Notes: generated by a model from the sequence alone, not told the origin. 64,000 nt of DNA from Ptychodera flava (GCF_041260155.1 NC_091930.1:42475096-42539095); one strand, 5' to 3'; numbered from the stretch's first letter, positions 43,962-55,246 are shown. Program-made: numbers and translations.

Positions 43962-46378
43962 GATTGATAGATAGATATACAAAGGAGCCTATGGGATAAG
44001 TTCGCACATGTTTGGCTTCAGTGGGGGGTAGGGGTGCAAAAAATAAACGAAACGTTTTCTCTTCAGTCCCCTTCAATTAACCCTTGAGCGCCAAAGTCAA
44101 TTTTGTCGCCTTTAAAAAAAAACACCCCAGTCATTTTTTTCATATTTTTGCCAAACTTTTGATATAAAACTGTAGCCAATGAAATGTGATGTCCATTTGG
44201 TTCAAAGTTATCAAAATATCACAGAAAATTCATAAAAATTGGTAAAATGCTGCATTAAAATTTTGGTGGGAAAAACACAGCACTCGAAGGGTTAATTGTA
44301 CTCATGCCCTTTGCATTTTGATTGTATATATGCATGCATTTATCTATGCACTTGTATATATTGTAAACAAACAGAATGAAGGCGATAAACATTGATATAT
44401 TGGAAGGAATAATCTTAGTGATAAAATCTTTCATTGTGATTTTGGGGTACTCCATGGCTCTTTCGCAAGCCATTATCCATTTCTTTTTGTTTCGTCCTCT
44501 GACGATTGAGCGAATTCATTTAACAGTTCAGGTAGAATGCGCCTCGGGGACATATATTCGGACTCTTAAACTTTTACAATTCTGTTCTGCTATACCACTT
44601 GTTTGGTTCATTTTAAAGCTCTTGGTGTAAGAAAACATTTAACCGGCTTAGTTTTTCGAAATTTGAATTTTTTGTCCATAGAGTTAACACAGGGATGGCG
44701 GCCATTTTGAATTTTAAATATCGGTAAATCTTGGGATGTTTCTTTCTCTAGTACAAAAATTTGCACGGCGATCCCCGATTTTTATTCTTGATTTTGAAAG
44801 AGAATAGTTGAAAGATTCCTACGGAAAGTTTTGAGCAAAAGCTTAAATCTTTCACTTTCGAGGCGCATACTAGCTTAAGAGTTACATTCACCTTATCTGT
44901 TATTTCTTAATCCATATTTTTCAGAACGGAACAGTCGGCCCATCAATAACCTCTCAATTTCTTGTAAACAATGTCATGGAACTAGGGAACACTTTCTTAA
45001 CAAATATGGTGTCTCCACCTTCCAGTCTATGCAGTGAAAACGAGTTCCCGGAGCAATTCGTCCTCGAGACTGCTAACAGAACGCAAGAAGGAGACAGCGT
45101 CGTCTTAGAAGCTTGTGCACAAAATATATTGACAGTCACGGCTGTTGGCAAGGATGGACAAAATGTAACATGTGAACCATGGGTTGACATATACGGGAGG
45201 ATAGTTGGGCCAGATCTGGCCACGTACCCCAAAGCTAAGCAGTACAATCTATATTTCAACAAAGTGGAAGTTTCCTATATTCAGGGAGGGAATTTTGAAG
45301 TGAGAATCCCGCCACTTGAATCCGGGAAATACCTACTTGAAATTCTCCTCGTCCACAAGGGAGCGTCAAGGGAACTTGTGTACAACACGCTGAAGAGGGT
45401 TCCCTGTCTCGATGAACCGCTAGTGAATACCCCGACATCTATCCTCATGGTTGACACTGGGAAATGTGCAACGTTGCCTAAGAACGCGACCGCTCTTTGC
45501 TTAGAAGGGGATGTCCCTGGTCGATGGGTCACTCTGCCAAGAACCGGGTGCGATGGTATACACTGCGAGGGAAACATCAATGTTCTCGCCAGCTCCAATA
45601 GAGTGTGGGCGCCATACAGCTGCCACTACAAACTGTACAACTCCCAGGAAACGAAGCAGTGTGTTTCGGGAAAGAACATTTTGTTCATCGGGGACTCAAT
45701 CACCGAGGAATTAACCAATGAATTAATGCAGATTTATTACTTCAGGCCAAACAAACCACCTTAATGAAAAGCGGATTGGTCAAAGAAAAAGCATGGGTTG
45801 GAAGACCGACGCACTGGACGAAACCCGCGACCGACGGTGGTCGGATCGGGTTCAGCTTTGTGATGGCGACGCCTCTTGGATGTGGAATCAGCTGTGTGGT
45901 TGGCAAATCAGACAGCAAACTGCAGCAACTTTTGGCGCCGCACGGCAAGATAGACTTGTTAGTCTTGCTGACGGGCTTACACGACGCGTGCCCGAGGAGG
46001 AAGCCCGAGTTCTTCGACGTGTTCGGGGTGTACCAGAGTAAACTAGGTCCGTTTGAAGCCAAGCTGCGCAAGCTCATGGCCAACGACGGCAAGATAATTT
46101 GGATTAATTCGCCGGAAGGGAGCGACAGGTCCCGCTGCGACTACCTGTCTAAGCCACGTTTGACACTAATGAACGGTCTCACCAAGAACTTTCTCAGCAC
46201 CAAGGAAGATATCTCCCTCCTGAATTATTTCGAAATCTCGGGGAGCTGTTACTGCGGTAACATCCACAAAGGAATCCGATTCTACAAGAGTAGTTCCGCC
46301 GTGAAAAGTTACAATGGATTTGTTTCCCGTATGGTCGCGCATATCATTCTGAACATGTACTGCAACAGACGACCTTGA
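43313..46378 (+). CDS. NXPE-like protein (neurexophilin-like and PC-esterase domains), type II membrane
   Basis: There are two coding exons. Exon 1 (43313-43507, 65 codons) starts directly after an in-frame TGA. It has a basic RKK followed by one hydrophobic segment (residues ~29-49), a signal anchor. The donor is AGA|GTAAGT. Exon 2 (44925-46378) follows TTTTTCAG in phase 0. It first encodes a neurexophilin-like region ([15 protein letters not shown] on), with paired cysteines and a [20 protein letters not shown] strand. The PC-esterase part comes next, with the nucleophile motif [12 protein letters not shown] near residue 321, then [13 protein letters not shown]. The total of ~549 residues fits vertebrate NXPE proteins. 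The C-terminal GNIHKG occupies the place where the family's Asp-x-x-His would be expected, without the Asp. At 45761-45762 one base appears to be missing (CCACCTTAATG; an extra T restores PPLMKSGL). PC-esterases of this superfamily act on acylated glycans, but the substrate of NXPE proteins is unsettled. The intron carries MITEs and a microsatellite. Confidence 0.85.
43656..43976. repeat. (GATA)n / (GATC)n compound microsatellite in the NXPE intron
   Basis: Over 300 bp consist of GATA units interrupted by four blocks of GATC (for example 43750-43780 and 43830-43900). The GATC blocks are self-complementary. The long Ser-Ile/Tyr-Leu frames over it are translations of the repeat. Confidence 0.97.
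44081..44291. mobile_element. TTAA-2 MITE (copy 1), in the NXPE intron
   Basis: TTAA at 44077-44080 and 44292-44295 encloses ends CCCTTGAGCGCCAAAGTCAA and the right-hand GCACTCGAAGGG, a 12-bp imperfect TIR. The inner blocks CCAGTCATTTTTTTCATA, TGATGTCCATTTGGTTCAAA and AAATTCATAAAAATTGG match the copy at 58841. TTAA targets point to piggyBac or Kolobok relatives. Confidence 0.85.
44528..44878 (+). mobile_element. TTAA-1 MITE copy, in the NXPE intron
   Basis: It starts CAGGTAGAATGCGCCTCGGG, carries GGGATGGCGGCCATTTTGAA and TTTCTTTCTCTAGTACAAAA, and ends CTTTCACTTTCGAGGCGCAT-ACTAGCTTAA. It ends only 46 bp before the exon 2 acceptor. Confidence 0.88.
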
Positions 46379-46980
46379 CAAAAAAGGTCGCGCGAGGAAG
46401 AAATTAGTTAAAATCAAGTTTTGTTTTTTATATGTGCATTCACCGTTTGGCTGATTATTACACGTAAAAATTATATTTTTGTGACAGATTTTTATGAAAA
46501 CAGGGTCATAAGCTGCTACTATATATGCTCACCGTGGTACCGATACACGTGCATTTTCGTCTACTAATGTATAAAAAACATGAATTTGCATAATGCACTA
46601 CTTCCGTAAAGCGAGAACATGATTTTAAAATATAATGTTGGTAAAAGAGTACTGTCCCAAGTTTGTAAACGAAATCGAACTGAGCAAACCAGTTCTCTCG
46701 GGGGGGGGGGGTGGGGTGGGGCATTGCCAAAGGCAGGATATAGGCATAATGTACAGCGATTTTGACATCCTCTTATCACCTCCTGCAGACTTGTGATAAG
46801 GCAAATGTTTCAAAAATGTGAACCTTTGAACCTAGTTTTTTTTTACTCTAACCCAGATTTTATAAACACTTGACCTATCTTTGCATTCAATACATTCAGA
46901 GTTTTGACAAGCGTTTGACCAAATGCGACCACGCCCTCTTTTAACGGAAAAATAGTAAATGTTGTACTTTGTACTAGCTT
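46379..46980. other. 3' flank of the NXPE-like gene; no further gene
   Basis: No canonical AATAAA was seen within the first 600 bp after the stop. A run of about ten G lies at 46700. Minus-strand frames here are low-complexity. Confidence 0.5.
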
Positions 46981-46989
46981 GAAATGTCC

Positions 46990-47135
46990 TCAATCTGATT
47001 AAAATCAGATGTAGAGTACGGCGACGTCTCTGTACTTGCGCGGTTTTCTCTTGCTGTCGCCTCTCACTACAGCAAGAGAAAACCTCACAAGTACAGAGAC
47101 GTCGTCGTGCGCTACATCTGATTTTAACAAGATTG
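46990..47135. mobile_element. Fold-back MITE with 9-bp target duplication (Mutator-like)
   Basis: The left arm TCAATCTGATTAAAATCAGA TGTAG...TTTTCTCTTGCTGT and the right arm are reverse complements over ~66 bp with a ~12-bp loop. GAAATGTCC stands on both sides (46981-46989 and 47136-47144). A 9-bp duplication is the mark of Mutator-like elements. There is no coding part. Confidence 0.88.
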
Positions 47136-47145
47136 GAAATGTCCC

Positions 47146-47780
47146 CTGCCAACAGCCTCTTAAATTCTACTCTTGGCGCCACATTGTTCGGCCTTTGTTG
47201 CTCAGCAACGGTCAAAAGGTCACAGACTATCTTCAGACGGAATATTACAAGAATATTATTCAAAAAAAACTGATCTAACATGGTTGGTAAATACCCGGAT
47301 GCTACATCGAAAGAGAAACTAGTTCGCCGGGTTACTAATAAAATATTAATGCTCGTAGCCAGTAGCGTGCACTCAGACCAATGGAGCATGACTCTATTAT
47401 AGCTATATATATTGCAACTGGTCTCGTTTTTTAATTAAGATAAATTTTAACTCCCCATTTGAGGGGATGTTAATGTTTACACACTTTCACACGGCACTTT
47501 ATCCAAGGACATACCGTATATGCAGTTTGCACGTGATGATTGTTAAACAGGATGTTATTGGTCTTGCTGACTTTTCGCAATAAATATTTCACATCCATAT
47601 TTTCAGAGACGCTGGATTGCGCATTTGTACTATGCATCTACGGAGAGTTTCAGACACTACAATGATGATATCACCGTCAATCTTGAACTGCTTCAAATAA
47701 AATCGCCCGCGTTTACGTTTTAGGGAGGCTCTACTTTGGCAGTAATCGATATCTTCAAGGGGTTCTCTGATAACAATTGG
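47146..47780. other. No recognisable gene
   Basis: A 66-codon minus-strand frame (47589-47789) begins at the edge of the next MITE. It reads like ordinary protein, but I cannot assign it. Confidence 0.4.
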
Positions 47781-47784
47781 TGGT

Positions 47785-47997
47785 AACATGATTGGAACTA
47801 ATTTGAGATAATTGGATGGTGAAGTATTAACGTCGATTTAATCTACAAATGTAATCTTATCTGTTTTTCTTTTCATATTACACACTTGTTTTATGAGTAA
47901 TTTGCGATATTGCAACAGTAAGCCATATGGCACCTAACACTTTTGAGAAATTGCAAAATATGAAATCCAATTATCCCGAATTAGTTCCAATCGTGTT
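47785..47997. mobile_element. MITE with ~31-bp TIRs and 4-bp TSD (copy 2)
   Basis: The 213-bp twin of 20675-20886: ends AACATGATTGGAACTAATTT and ...AATTAGTTCCAATCGTGTT, flanked by TGGT on both sides (47781-47784 and 47998-48001). The two copies have different target sites of equal length, which confirms the 4-bp duplication. Confidence 0.93.
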
Positions 47998-48001
47998 TGG
48001 T

Positions 48002-48790
48002 CAATAACAAAGTTAGAATCGAACGTCCCTCAACATGTGGCAGAAAAAAAAATCGCATTTCCCACATTAATTCAAAATTAAATGATTAGGTTTCATATTC
48101 CAATAATTGATGGCCGCAAATGTACCGCACATGCTGCAAATCCAAAAAAAAGTTAGATAGATGTTTGGTTGGCAAAAAAGGACATGATAATCAAGAATAT
48201 CCGATATGCCGGTCGTCATATGGGATATCGATACATTGGTATATATAGGGATTGACCGAAAATGCAGGTGTAAAAATCAAATAGGGAATTAGGTAACTGT
48301 CGGGATACCAATATGTCGATGTACCGATTTTAACCGTTTGGCCGCGAAATGTCGCGGATTCTTTAAGGAAGTTCTGCAAATAGATTTTATGTTGATGTGA
48401 CTATATTGAACTTTTTCAAATGATATGAGATCGGGCGAGGAGGGGGATACAAAAATTGATTGACTAAATTCTGACTTGAGTGTCAATGAATTTCAATTGA
48501 ACTCAGTTAAATCAGTGATGACCGTCATTTTAGTTTCAACCCCCACACAATTGAAATCTATTTCTAACATGTTGAACGATGTCCCCCCCCCCCCCCCCGA
48601 ATCACTTGGCCTGCTCTATTATTGAAAAACAAAGTCCCAATCCTTTACTCGATCAATGGGAGGCTGCATTTCAACAGAAATTCCAACAAGGGTTAGGGAT
48701 ACTTCTTAGGTTGAGACCACTTGTTGCCTCGTTTCTGTATCGCTGTACCGTCGACCCACAATCCATTGCTTCAGACATTGCTCATCTATG
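48002..48790. other. No recognisable gene; poly-C run
   Basis: A run of about 17 C lies at 48582-48598. The rest is AT-rich without coding signs. Confidence 0.5.
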
Positions 48791-48792
48791 CT

Positions 48793-49142
48793 TTAAGGTA
48801 GAGTGCGCCTCGAAAGTGAAAGACTTAAACTTCCGTCAAACTGCGCGCGCAATTAATATTTCAACCATGCTCTTTCAAAATCAAGAATAAAAACTTAGGT
48901 TCACTTTTGGTACTGGAGAAACAAATTACCCAAGATTTACCGATATTTGAAATTCAAAATGGCCGTCATCCCTGTGTTAACTCTATGGCGAATAATAAAA
49001 TCTCCGATTATTGAAACCTAAGACGGTAAAAACTTTTCTTTCACCAAAACTTTAAAATGCGCCCCAACAAGTGGTAGATCAGAAGAGAAATGATAAAATT
49101 TTAAAGCCCGAATTTCTGTCCCCGAGTCGTATTTTACCTAAT
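48793..49142 (-). mobile_element. TTAA-1 MITE copy, reversed
   Basis: It begins (plus strand) TTAAGGTAGAGTGCGCCTCGAAAGTGAAAG and passes through ACCGATATTTGAAATTCAAA and ATGGCCGTCATCCC. It ends TTCTGTCCCCGAG...TTTTACCTAATTTAA. Both ends are present. Confidence 0.87.
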
Positions 49143-49589
49143 TTAAGAATTTGACGACTGCAATGTAATGATAAAAATTAGTAGCAAATGTCAGAAAAAT
49201 TAAATGTCCGTTTTGAAGATGTCTTTAAAAATTTTTTTACCCTATTTTGCCTCATAGCTGTAAATTGAGTCTTACTATATTACCTGTCCGCAGCGTTAGA
49301 TGATCCATTTTGGTTGGATATTCATACCCTCCTCTTCATAACTTCATCAAGCTTGCACGACTGAATTGCGGAGACTGGACGCGGTGATACGTTGACCACT
49401 TGCTTTCTATGAACTCTACAAATTGTATAAATTATGGTAACTTCTGTGTGGAACTTGCCAAAACTGTGAGCCCCACAGTCTTAGAACATGTTCATAACGT
49501 AGCCCCTATGCTGCGCACAGAGGATGTTGATGATCTATTGTAGAGTTAGAAATATGAACGTTTCGAAAAATGAAACATTTCTTCTACAC

Positions 49590-49825
<236 letters not shown>

Positions 49826-49964
49826 TTTGAACAAAAAAGCTCTAATGCATTAAAGTCCGTGGATAATATGTTAAACAAGGAATTTGCTGACGATGAGACC
49901 AGGTGAACATGTGTTTTGCCTTTCTTTGGTACCAGTTGAGATCAGGAGATATCAACATCGGTGC

Positions 49965-50031
49965 TATAAAAGCCCGCGCGTTGACAAGCTGTTACCTTCT
50001 GTAAGCTGTCGGATCTGCGGGGCTCAACGGG
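49965..50031 (+). promoter_or_regulatory. TATA-box promoter with a possible non-coding first exon
   Basis: TATAAAAG at 49965 is followed by a GC-rich stretch and a transcript start expected near 49995. The exon-like segment ends in a donor, CAACGG|GTATGTTT, at 50031. It faces the decayed NXPE relative ~1.5 kb downstream and may be what remains of that gene's promoter. The sequence of the box is clear; its activity is inference. Confidence 0.45.
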
Positions 50032-51520
50032 TATGTTTGCTTTCCGGCAATGATTTCATCGTCAGTGATAAAATTTGACGTCTCGGCGACACCCTTAACC
50101 TGATATGGATTTTTCTACTGTGTAGATATTTATCTTCTATGGGGAGGCGTGACATAGGAATTTTGGTAAGGCAACCGATGAGGGAGTTTCGTACAGTTAT
50201 GCCTTCGCGGGCTGCTTATCCGACCCGAGTCCCTGTTCTACTACAACGCCGAAAATCTTTGTGAACTGTGGCAAAAAAGGATGCTCTTCGGGACCCGGCG
50301 TCATGCGTTGTACGTCTGTGGTGGAGGGCGCTGTTCATAATCAACGCGACGGTGCAAGCTCACGCAATTCCATCGATCGGGTCTGCACACCATTTTCGTT
50401 GAAAAAATGATGGCATTTTAGGTTGTTTAAGTTTCTAAGTCTCGCCAAGTTGAAAGCAATTGCATTACCTTGTACCTAGTTTATTATTTGCTCAGTTCCC
50501 TTTCATTAAATACACTAGGTATATGCGAGGATGTCTATTTGTCTGACATTTGGCGCAGAAATTTTGGCTTGTGTTTGGGTTGTAACAACTTTTATAACTA
50601 TAGGGACAGTGACGAGCCTCTCATGTGTCCTGCTCAAATCGGAGACATTTATTGGTCTTTGTTGAACTGCACTTTAAGGACACGATTTGCAAAAAATTGT
50701 CAATAACATAACTATACATAAGGGTCATGTGGGTAGATTGAATTTAATTTCAGTTTGGTGTTTCAGGAAACGTGAAGTAAAGTAGAAATTATCTTTTGAA
50801 AGTTACTCATATTTCTATAGCATGTTTTTGAATTTATAGGAGCGAGGCAAGAAGCTGATTGGAAATTCTGCCCGTCAGTTTGTAATGCGCCCGTCGTCGC
50901 GTTCTGTCCACCTTGTAATCGGTACAAGTTTTAAATGTACAATGCTTTGATTGCACGATGCCTCTTCCTTGAACACATAGTAAGTAAGAGCAAGCAATTG
51001 TAGACTTGGTGTTCCCGTAAAGACTTTTTTATCGGACGATATCACATTTAAAGAGAAACATTTTGATCACGGGATTTGGTAATCTCATTCGCGTATCCGT
51101 TGCGCATTCTATATCTTTTACAAAACATAAGTTGAGGTACCGGTAACCACACCAGCTTTCACTTCCGTTGCGCACCTTGTATTGCTATCATCCTGAAGTC
51201 GCCGCTCCAACTGTGACGCCTGGCACGCACAGTCCTCAAAATTGTTCAACAGAAAGACTTAATGTTCAGGTTTTACTCAAAAGTTGGGTTGTCATTGGAC
51301 GGGCATCAACATATGATAAACCATGCTTAATTATAAATATAGATTCTAGCTTACTTGCAACGGACGTTTGATAAAATAATGGCATGCTGACGTCACAGTG
51401 TTGCTTTTGTATGCACTGTCCCTTTATCAATTCACCTAACTGCGTTCCTTTGATTGGTAGTTTACTTTCATGTCTGTACCATACTTGCGCTGTGTTTCTT
51501 TTTATGCTTGCAAGCTCATT
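50032..51520. other. No recognisable gene
   Basis: Exons for the N-terminal half of the NXPE relative would be expected here but are not recognisable. One 78-codon frame (50470-50706) is Cys-rich and unassigned. Confidence 0.45.
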
Positions 51521-51521
51521 T

Positions 51522-53190
51522 CGAGTGCGGGCGCCATACAGTTGCCATAACAAATTGTAGGCCTGTTGACTACAAGGTGTTTTGCAGGAAAGAACGTTTT
51601 ACTCATCGGCAACTCAGTTAACGAGGAATGAAGCAACGAGACATTGCAGATTTATCACAGCAGGCCAGCGAAACCATTGTTATAGAAAGCGATTTGATAG
51701 AGCAAAACTTGTGAGTTGGCAGACCAACGTATTGGACACACCTTCTGGCTGCGTGGTAAGAGTCGGCTTTGGTTCAGTTATGTTATGGCAACACCGACAG
51801 AATGTGGGATTAGCTGTACCACGGGCAAAAACTGAAAGCGAAACTACCGGCAACAATTTTTAACATCGTAGGGAAAAATATCGCCAATGATACGGTGTTG
51901 CTCACATTTGATCGGGATTGTTACATACTAGTATTGGTACCAAAGATTAACGATGAATGTTGTTTCTGTCTGTTAAGTATGGCAAAATTCTACATTATGA
52001 CAATAATTTCTACGCAGCGCAACCTGAAAAACAAGAATGACAAAAGCAAATAAGGTCTGCAACATAGGTATTGGAGGTCAACTTTAGAAACACGTATATC
52101 AACTTCTGTAGCAATGGGACAAGCAGATCCTACATACATTGGCAAATGTCAATAAAAAAATCAGCCAGATTAGGCTTGAAAAAAAGAAAAAGTGGGAGAG
52201 TGGAGACATATAATGTACAAAGGATCAGGTAAAAAAATAATGCTACCTCGTAAATCTTCTACATATCCCCCATCCCCCCATGTCGAATTTTCCACGCCTT
52301 GATATTGACCTTATTTACATAAAGAGTTACAATGGCCAGTAGGCAGGAAATGTTAAGTAGTTGAGCTATTTACAACCTTGGGGTTTATTTAAATGCTATC
52401 CTGTCATTCGAATGTAAACAGCAGCAGTTACAGATAGCGAAATGTCTTCCACTGTTGGGTGATTATGACATCTTGAATTATCCTGGATCTTCATTTCTTA
52501 TGAGTTCTTGTGTGTCTTACATGTAAAAGTTGTAAACATAAAACTGTATAAGGTCCACCACTGGCACACTAATTATCAAAGCAATCGAAACTGTGGTTCT
52601 TAAGTTATTTTGTTTTGACCATTTTCACGTCTTTTACGCTCATTTGCATAATTTGGACAATGTAAATTTCATTTGAACAAAATCCAATCTATAGCCCAGG
52701 ATGCATCTACACACCAAATACCAAGCTAAAAAGTGCAGCCGTTAGCGAGTTTTTGATGTTGACGGACATACGATACGTACGTAGATACATAAATACACAC
52801 ATACATACACGCCACCGACTTCAGCTTATACGATAACCTCACATTGGTATACCAAATGTGAGCTAAAAATGGGTCTATTGATGGCGTTGACAGGAATACA
52901 TGGCGCCTCCCAAATAAAAAGACAAACTCAACCACATCGACGTTTCCGGAGTGTGCCAGGGTAACCTTCAACTGTTTGAAGCCAAGCTACGCAAGCTCTT
53001 GTTGTAATATGGGTCAATTCACCAAAGGGAAGCGAAAGATCCTGCTGTGACACATTAGCAAAGCCAAGTTTGTTTGTTTTGTTTGTTTTGTTTGTTTGTT
53101 GTTTTGGGGGGAGAGAAAATATCACCAGGACGTTTGTCGGCACGCGGGAAGACTTCATTTGAATTATTTCTTACAGGTTACAACAGCGGT
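51522..53190 (+). pseudogene. NXPE-like pseudogene, tandem relative of the 43-46 kb gene
   Basis: 51522-51862 aligns with 45603-45945 of the intact gene: GGCGCCATACAG-TGCC, then GGAAAGAAC-TTTT over the GDS region, then TTGGCAGACCAACGTATTGG for VGRPTHW. 52935-53190 aligns with 46013-46210: CTGTTTGAAGCCAAGCTACG for FEAKLR, then GGGTCAATTCACCAAAGGGA for INSPEG. The GDS serine motif is lost (the aligned DNA reads ATCGGCAACTCAGT, Gly-Asn-Ser), and there are many stops and indels. The ~1.07 kb between the two blocks is foreign. The 5' half was not found. The order and orientation match the live gene, so this is a decayed tandem duplicate and not a processed copy. Confidence 0.85.
51863..52934. mobile_element. 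Insertion splitting the NXPE pseudogene
   Basis: This segment replaces ~68 bp of expected coding sequence. Its right part (about 52560-52900), read on the minus strand, has a simple ATGT/GTAC repeat, a GTTATCGTATAAGCTG-like block and CTCATTTGCATAATTTGG on the plus strand, which resemble the head and monomer of the type X elements. The ends were not resolved. Confidence 0.4.
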
Positions 53191-53199
53191 GTACTTTCT

Positions 53200-54240
53200 G
53201 AATAATAAAAATATAAAGTGAGTATGTAAGTGTTTGTAAGATGGCTTTATTTTACAGCCTTATTTTAGTTTGACTCTGTCTTCCTTTGGACTTCAGGACA
53301 GGAGAGTTCAGTTCTTGTCACAGGGAAGAGTTCTGGAGTTCACCGAGCTTGGACTCCGATTGATCAACGACAATAAATCGTGGTCCGTCTTTGAAATGCA
53401 AATATACAGCGGCTCGTATGGGAGAGCTGTGACATGGTGGGTGGACTTGATTGAGGCGCCCCGGTTTACCTGACCGGAGCTTCACCGTTTTTTTTCCGTC
53501 ACGTGGCCGCAATATTGTAGTCGGGATCCCAGAATAGATGCGCACGCACAATCCCACAACCAATCAAGGTACGAACTTAGTTGGCCTGCGTGCACCGGTC
53601 CACACGGGTCGCCCCAATCAAGTCCACCTAAACAGACTAGACAGACCGATCTCGTTACACCTTGCTGCACTACGCCCCCAGCGACAGAAATTGTAAGACA
53701 CTGCTCATGCGTGTGTTTACATTTGCCCACATGTAACTTCTCTAAAGAATATTAATTTTTTTCTCCTACCACGTGTTAAAAGTTTTGTGAACAAGTTGAA
53801 AGGCAACATCAAATACTATCCCAACAAAAGTAAAATACAGTAGTTTATATATTTACTTCAACTACATATCAACGGATAAAATGACCATAATTACCGAGGC
53901 GGACCTGGATTTTCTGATAAAACAGGCGATCAACTTTTCTTTTTTTCCGCATAAGTGTTCTATTTGCCGTGCTTTGTGATCCCGGCCCATTTCCTTGGTC
54001 CTATTTGTATAATATTTTTCCTTCGCCCACATGAGTCATGTTGAAATACATCGATGTCCAACTTGCCAATGCCGCAAACACAGTCGCCATATCCATTCTA
54101 TTTTGACAAAACTAGATTTCGGTCATGACAAGAATTCATTTTTTTTCAGAGAAAAATCAATCGAATGTTTTCACCAAACTGTATTCACCCAATAGAACAA
54201 AAATAATGCAGCCGCATTATCAAAAACAGCTGCTGTCCCC
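53200..54240. other. No gene recognised; one unassigned frame
   Basis: A 67-codon frame at 53270-53473 follows two acceptor-like CAG/TAG sites and has a protein-like ending (SVFEMQIYSGSYGRAVTWWV). I know no family for it. It could be an orphan exon. Confidence 0.35.
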
Positions 54241-54241
54241 T

Positions 54242-54602
54242 TTAACGTAGAATGCGCCTCGGAAACGGATATTTGGACGCCCAAACTTTTATTATTCTTT
54301 TCTGATCTACCACTTGTTGGCGTTCATTTTAAAACTCTTGGCGTAAGAAAACTTTTCACCGTCTTAGTTTTTCAAAAATCGAAAAAATTATTTTTTTCTC
54401 CGTAGAGTTAACACAGGGATGGCGGCCATTTTGAATTTCAAATATCGGTAAATCTTGGATAATTTGTTTCTCTAGTACCAAAATTTGCACGGTGACCCCC
54501 GATTTTTATTCATGATTTTGAAAGAGAATGGCTGAAAGATCCTTTAAGGAAAGTTTGAGCAAAAGTTTAAGTCTTTCACTTTCGAGGTGCATACTACCTT
54601 AA
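54242..54602 (+). mobile_element. TTAA-1 MITE, well preserved copy
   Basis: Starts TTAACGTAGAATGCGCCTCG and ends TTTCGAGGTGCATACTACCTTAA, ~360 bp. It carries GGGATGGCGGCCATTTTGAA, TTTCAAATATCGGTAAATCT and CACGGTGACCCCCGATTTTT. The right TTAA is shared with the next copy. Confidence 0.92.
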
Positions 54603-54957
54603 GGTAGAATGCGCGCCTCGGGGACGAATATTTGGACGCTCAAAGTTTTATTATTTTTTTCTGATCTACCACTTGTTTGCCTTTATTTTAAAACTCTTGG
54701 TATAAAAAAACGTTTTCACAGTCTTAGTTTTTCAAAAATTGACAATTAATGGGTTTTTTCTCTCCATAGAGTATAACGCAATGGAAGCGGCCATTTTAAA
54801 TTTCAAATATCGGTAAAGCTTATGTAATTTTTGTCTTTTGTGCCAACATTTGATCCCTATTTTTGTTCTTGACTTTGAAAGAGAATGGTTGCAATATTCC
54901 TAAAGCAAAGTTTTAGCAAAGGTTTAAGTCTTTCACTTTTGAAGCGCATACTACCTA
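54599..54957 (+). mobile_element. TTAA-1 MITE, second copy in tandem
   Basis: Starts TTAAGGTAGAATGCGCGCCTC at the shared TTAA and ends TTTTGAAGCGCATACTACCTAA. It is more diverged in its middle (GGAAGCGGCCATTTTAAATT). The head-to-tail placement implies insertion at the TTAA of an existing copy. Confidence 0.9.
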
Positions 54958-55246
54958 AAAGATGAGCATCATACAGTGATTAGAAATTTCAAACTTCCAT
55001 TCTTGGTACGGGTCATATAATGGTAAATTGGCCTTATGTATTGCTAACTGTGTTATGTTGGACTTGGTCAAAGTTGATATAAATGACGTCACGTACAATA
55101 ACTGTCCATGTATGTCTCTTTATTGTTTCACATGAAAATGCTTCAGTACCATTTAAGTTGGCTAAAGAGTATGCGCATTACGATCGGCTGAACGCCATGC
55201 AGTTCCTTTTATAGACATCGCGTGCAGCCGTAGGCCTACTGTACAG

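Noticed and set aside
43531-44076. 181-codon Ser/Ile/Tyr/Leu-rich frame
   Set aside because: It is the translation of the GATA/GATC microsatellite.
47589-47789. 66-codon minus-strand frame beside a MITE
   Set aside because: It reads plausibly, but no homologue is known to me and the start lies against the MITE edge.
53270-53473. 67-codon frame with protein-like composition
   Set aside because: I could not assign it to any family or link it by splicing to a neighbour; noted only as a possible orphan exon.
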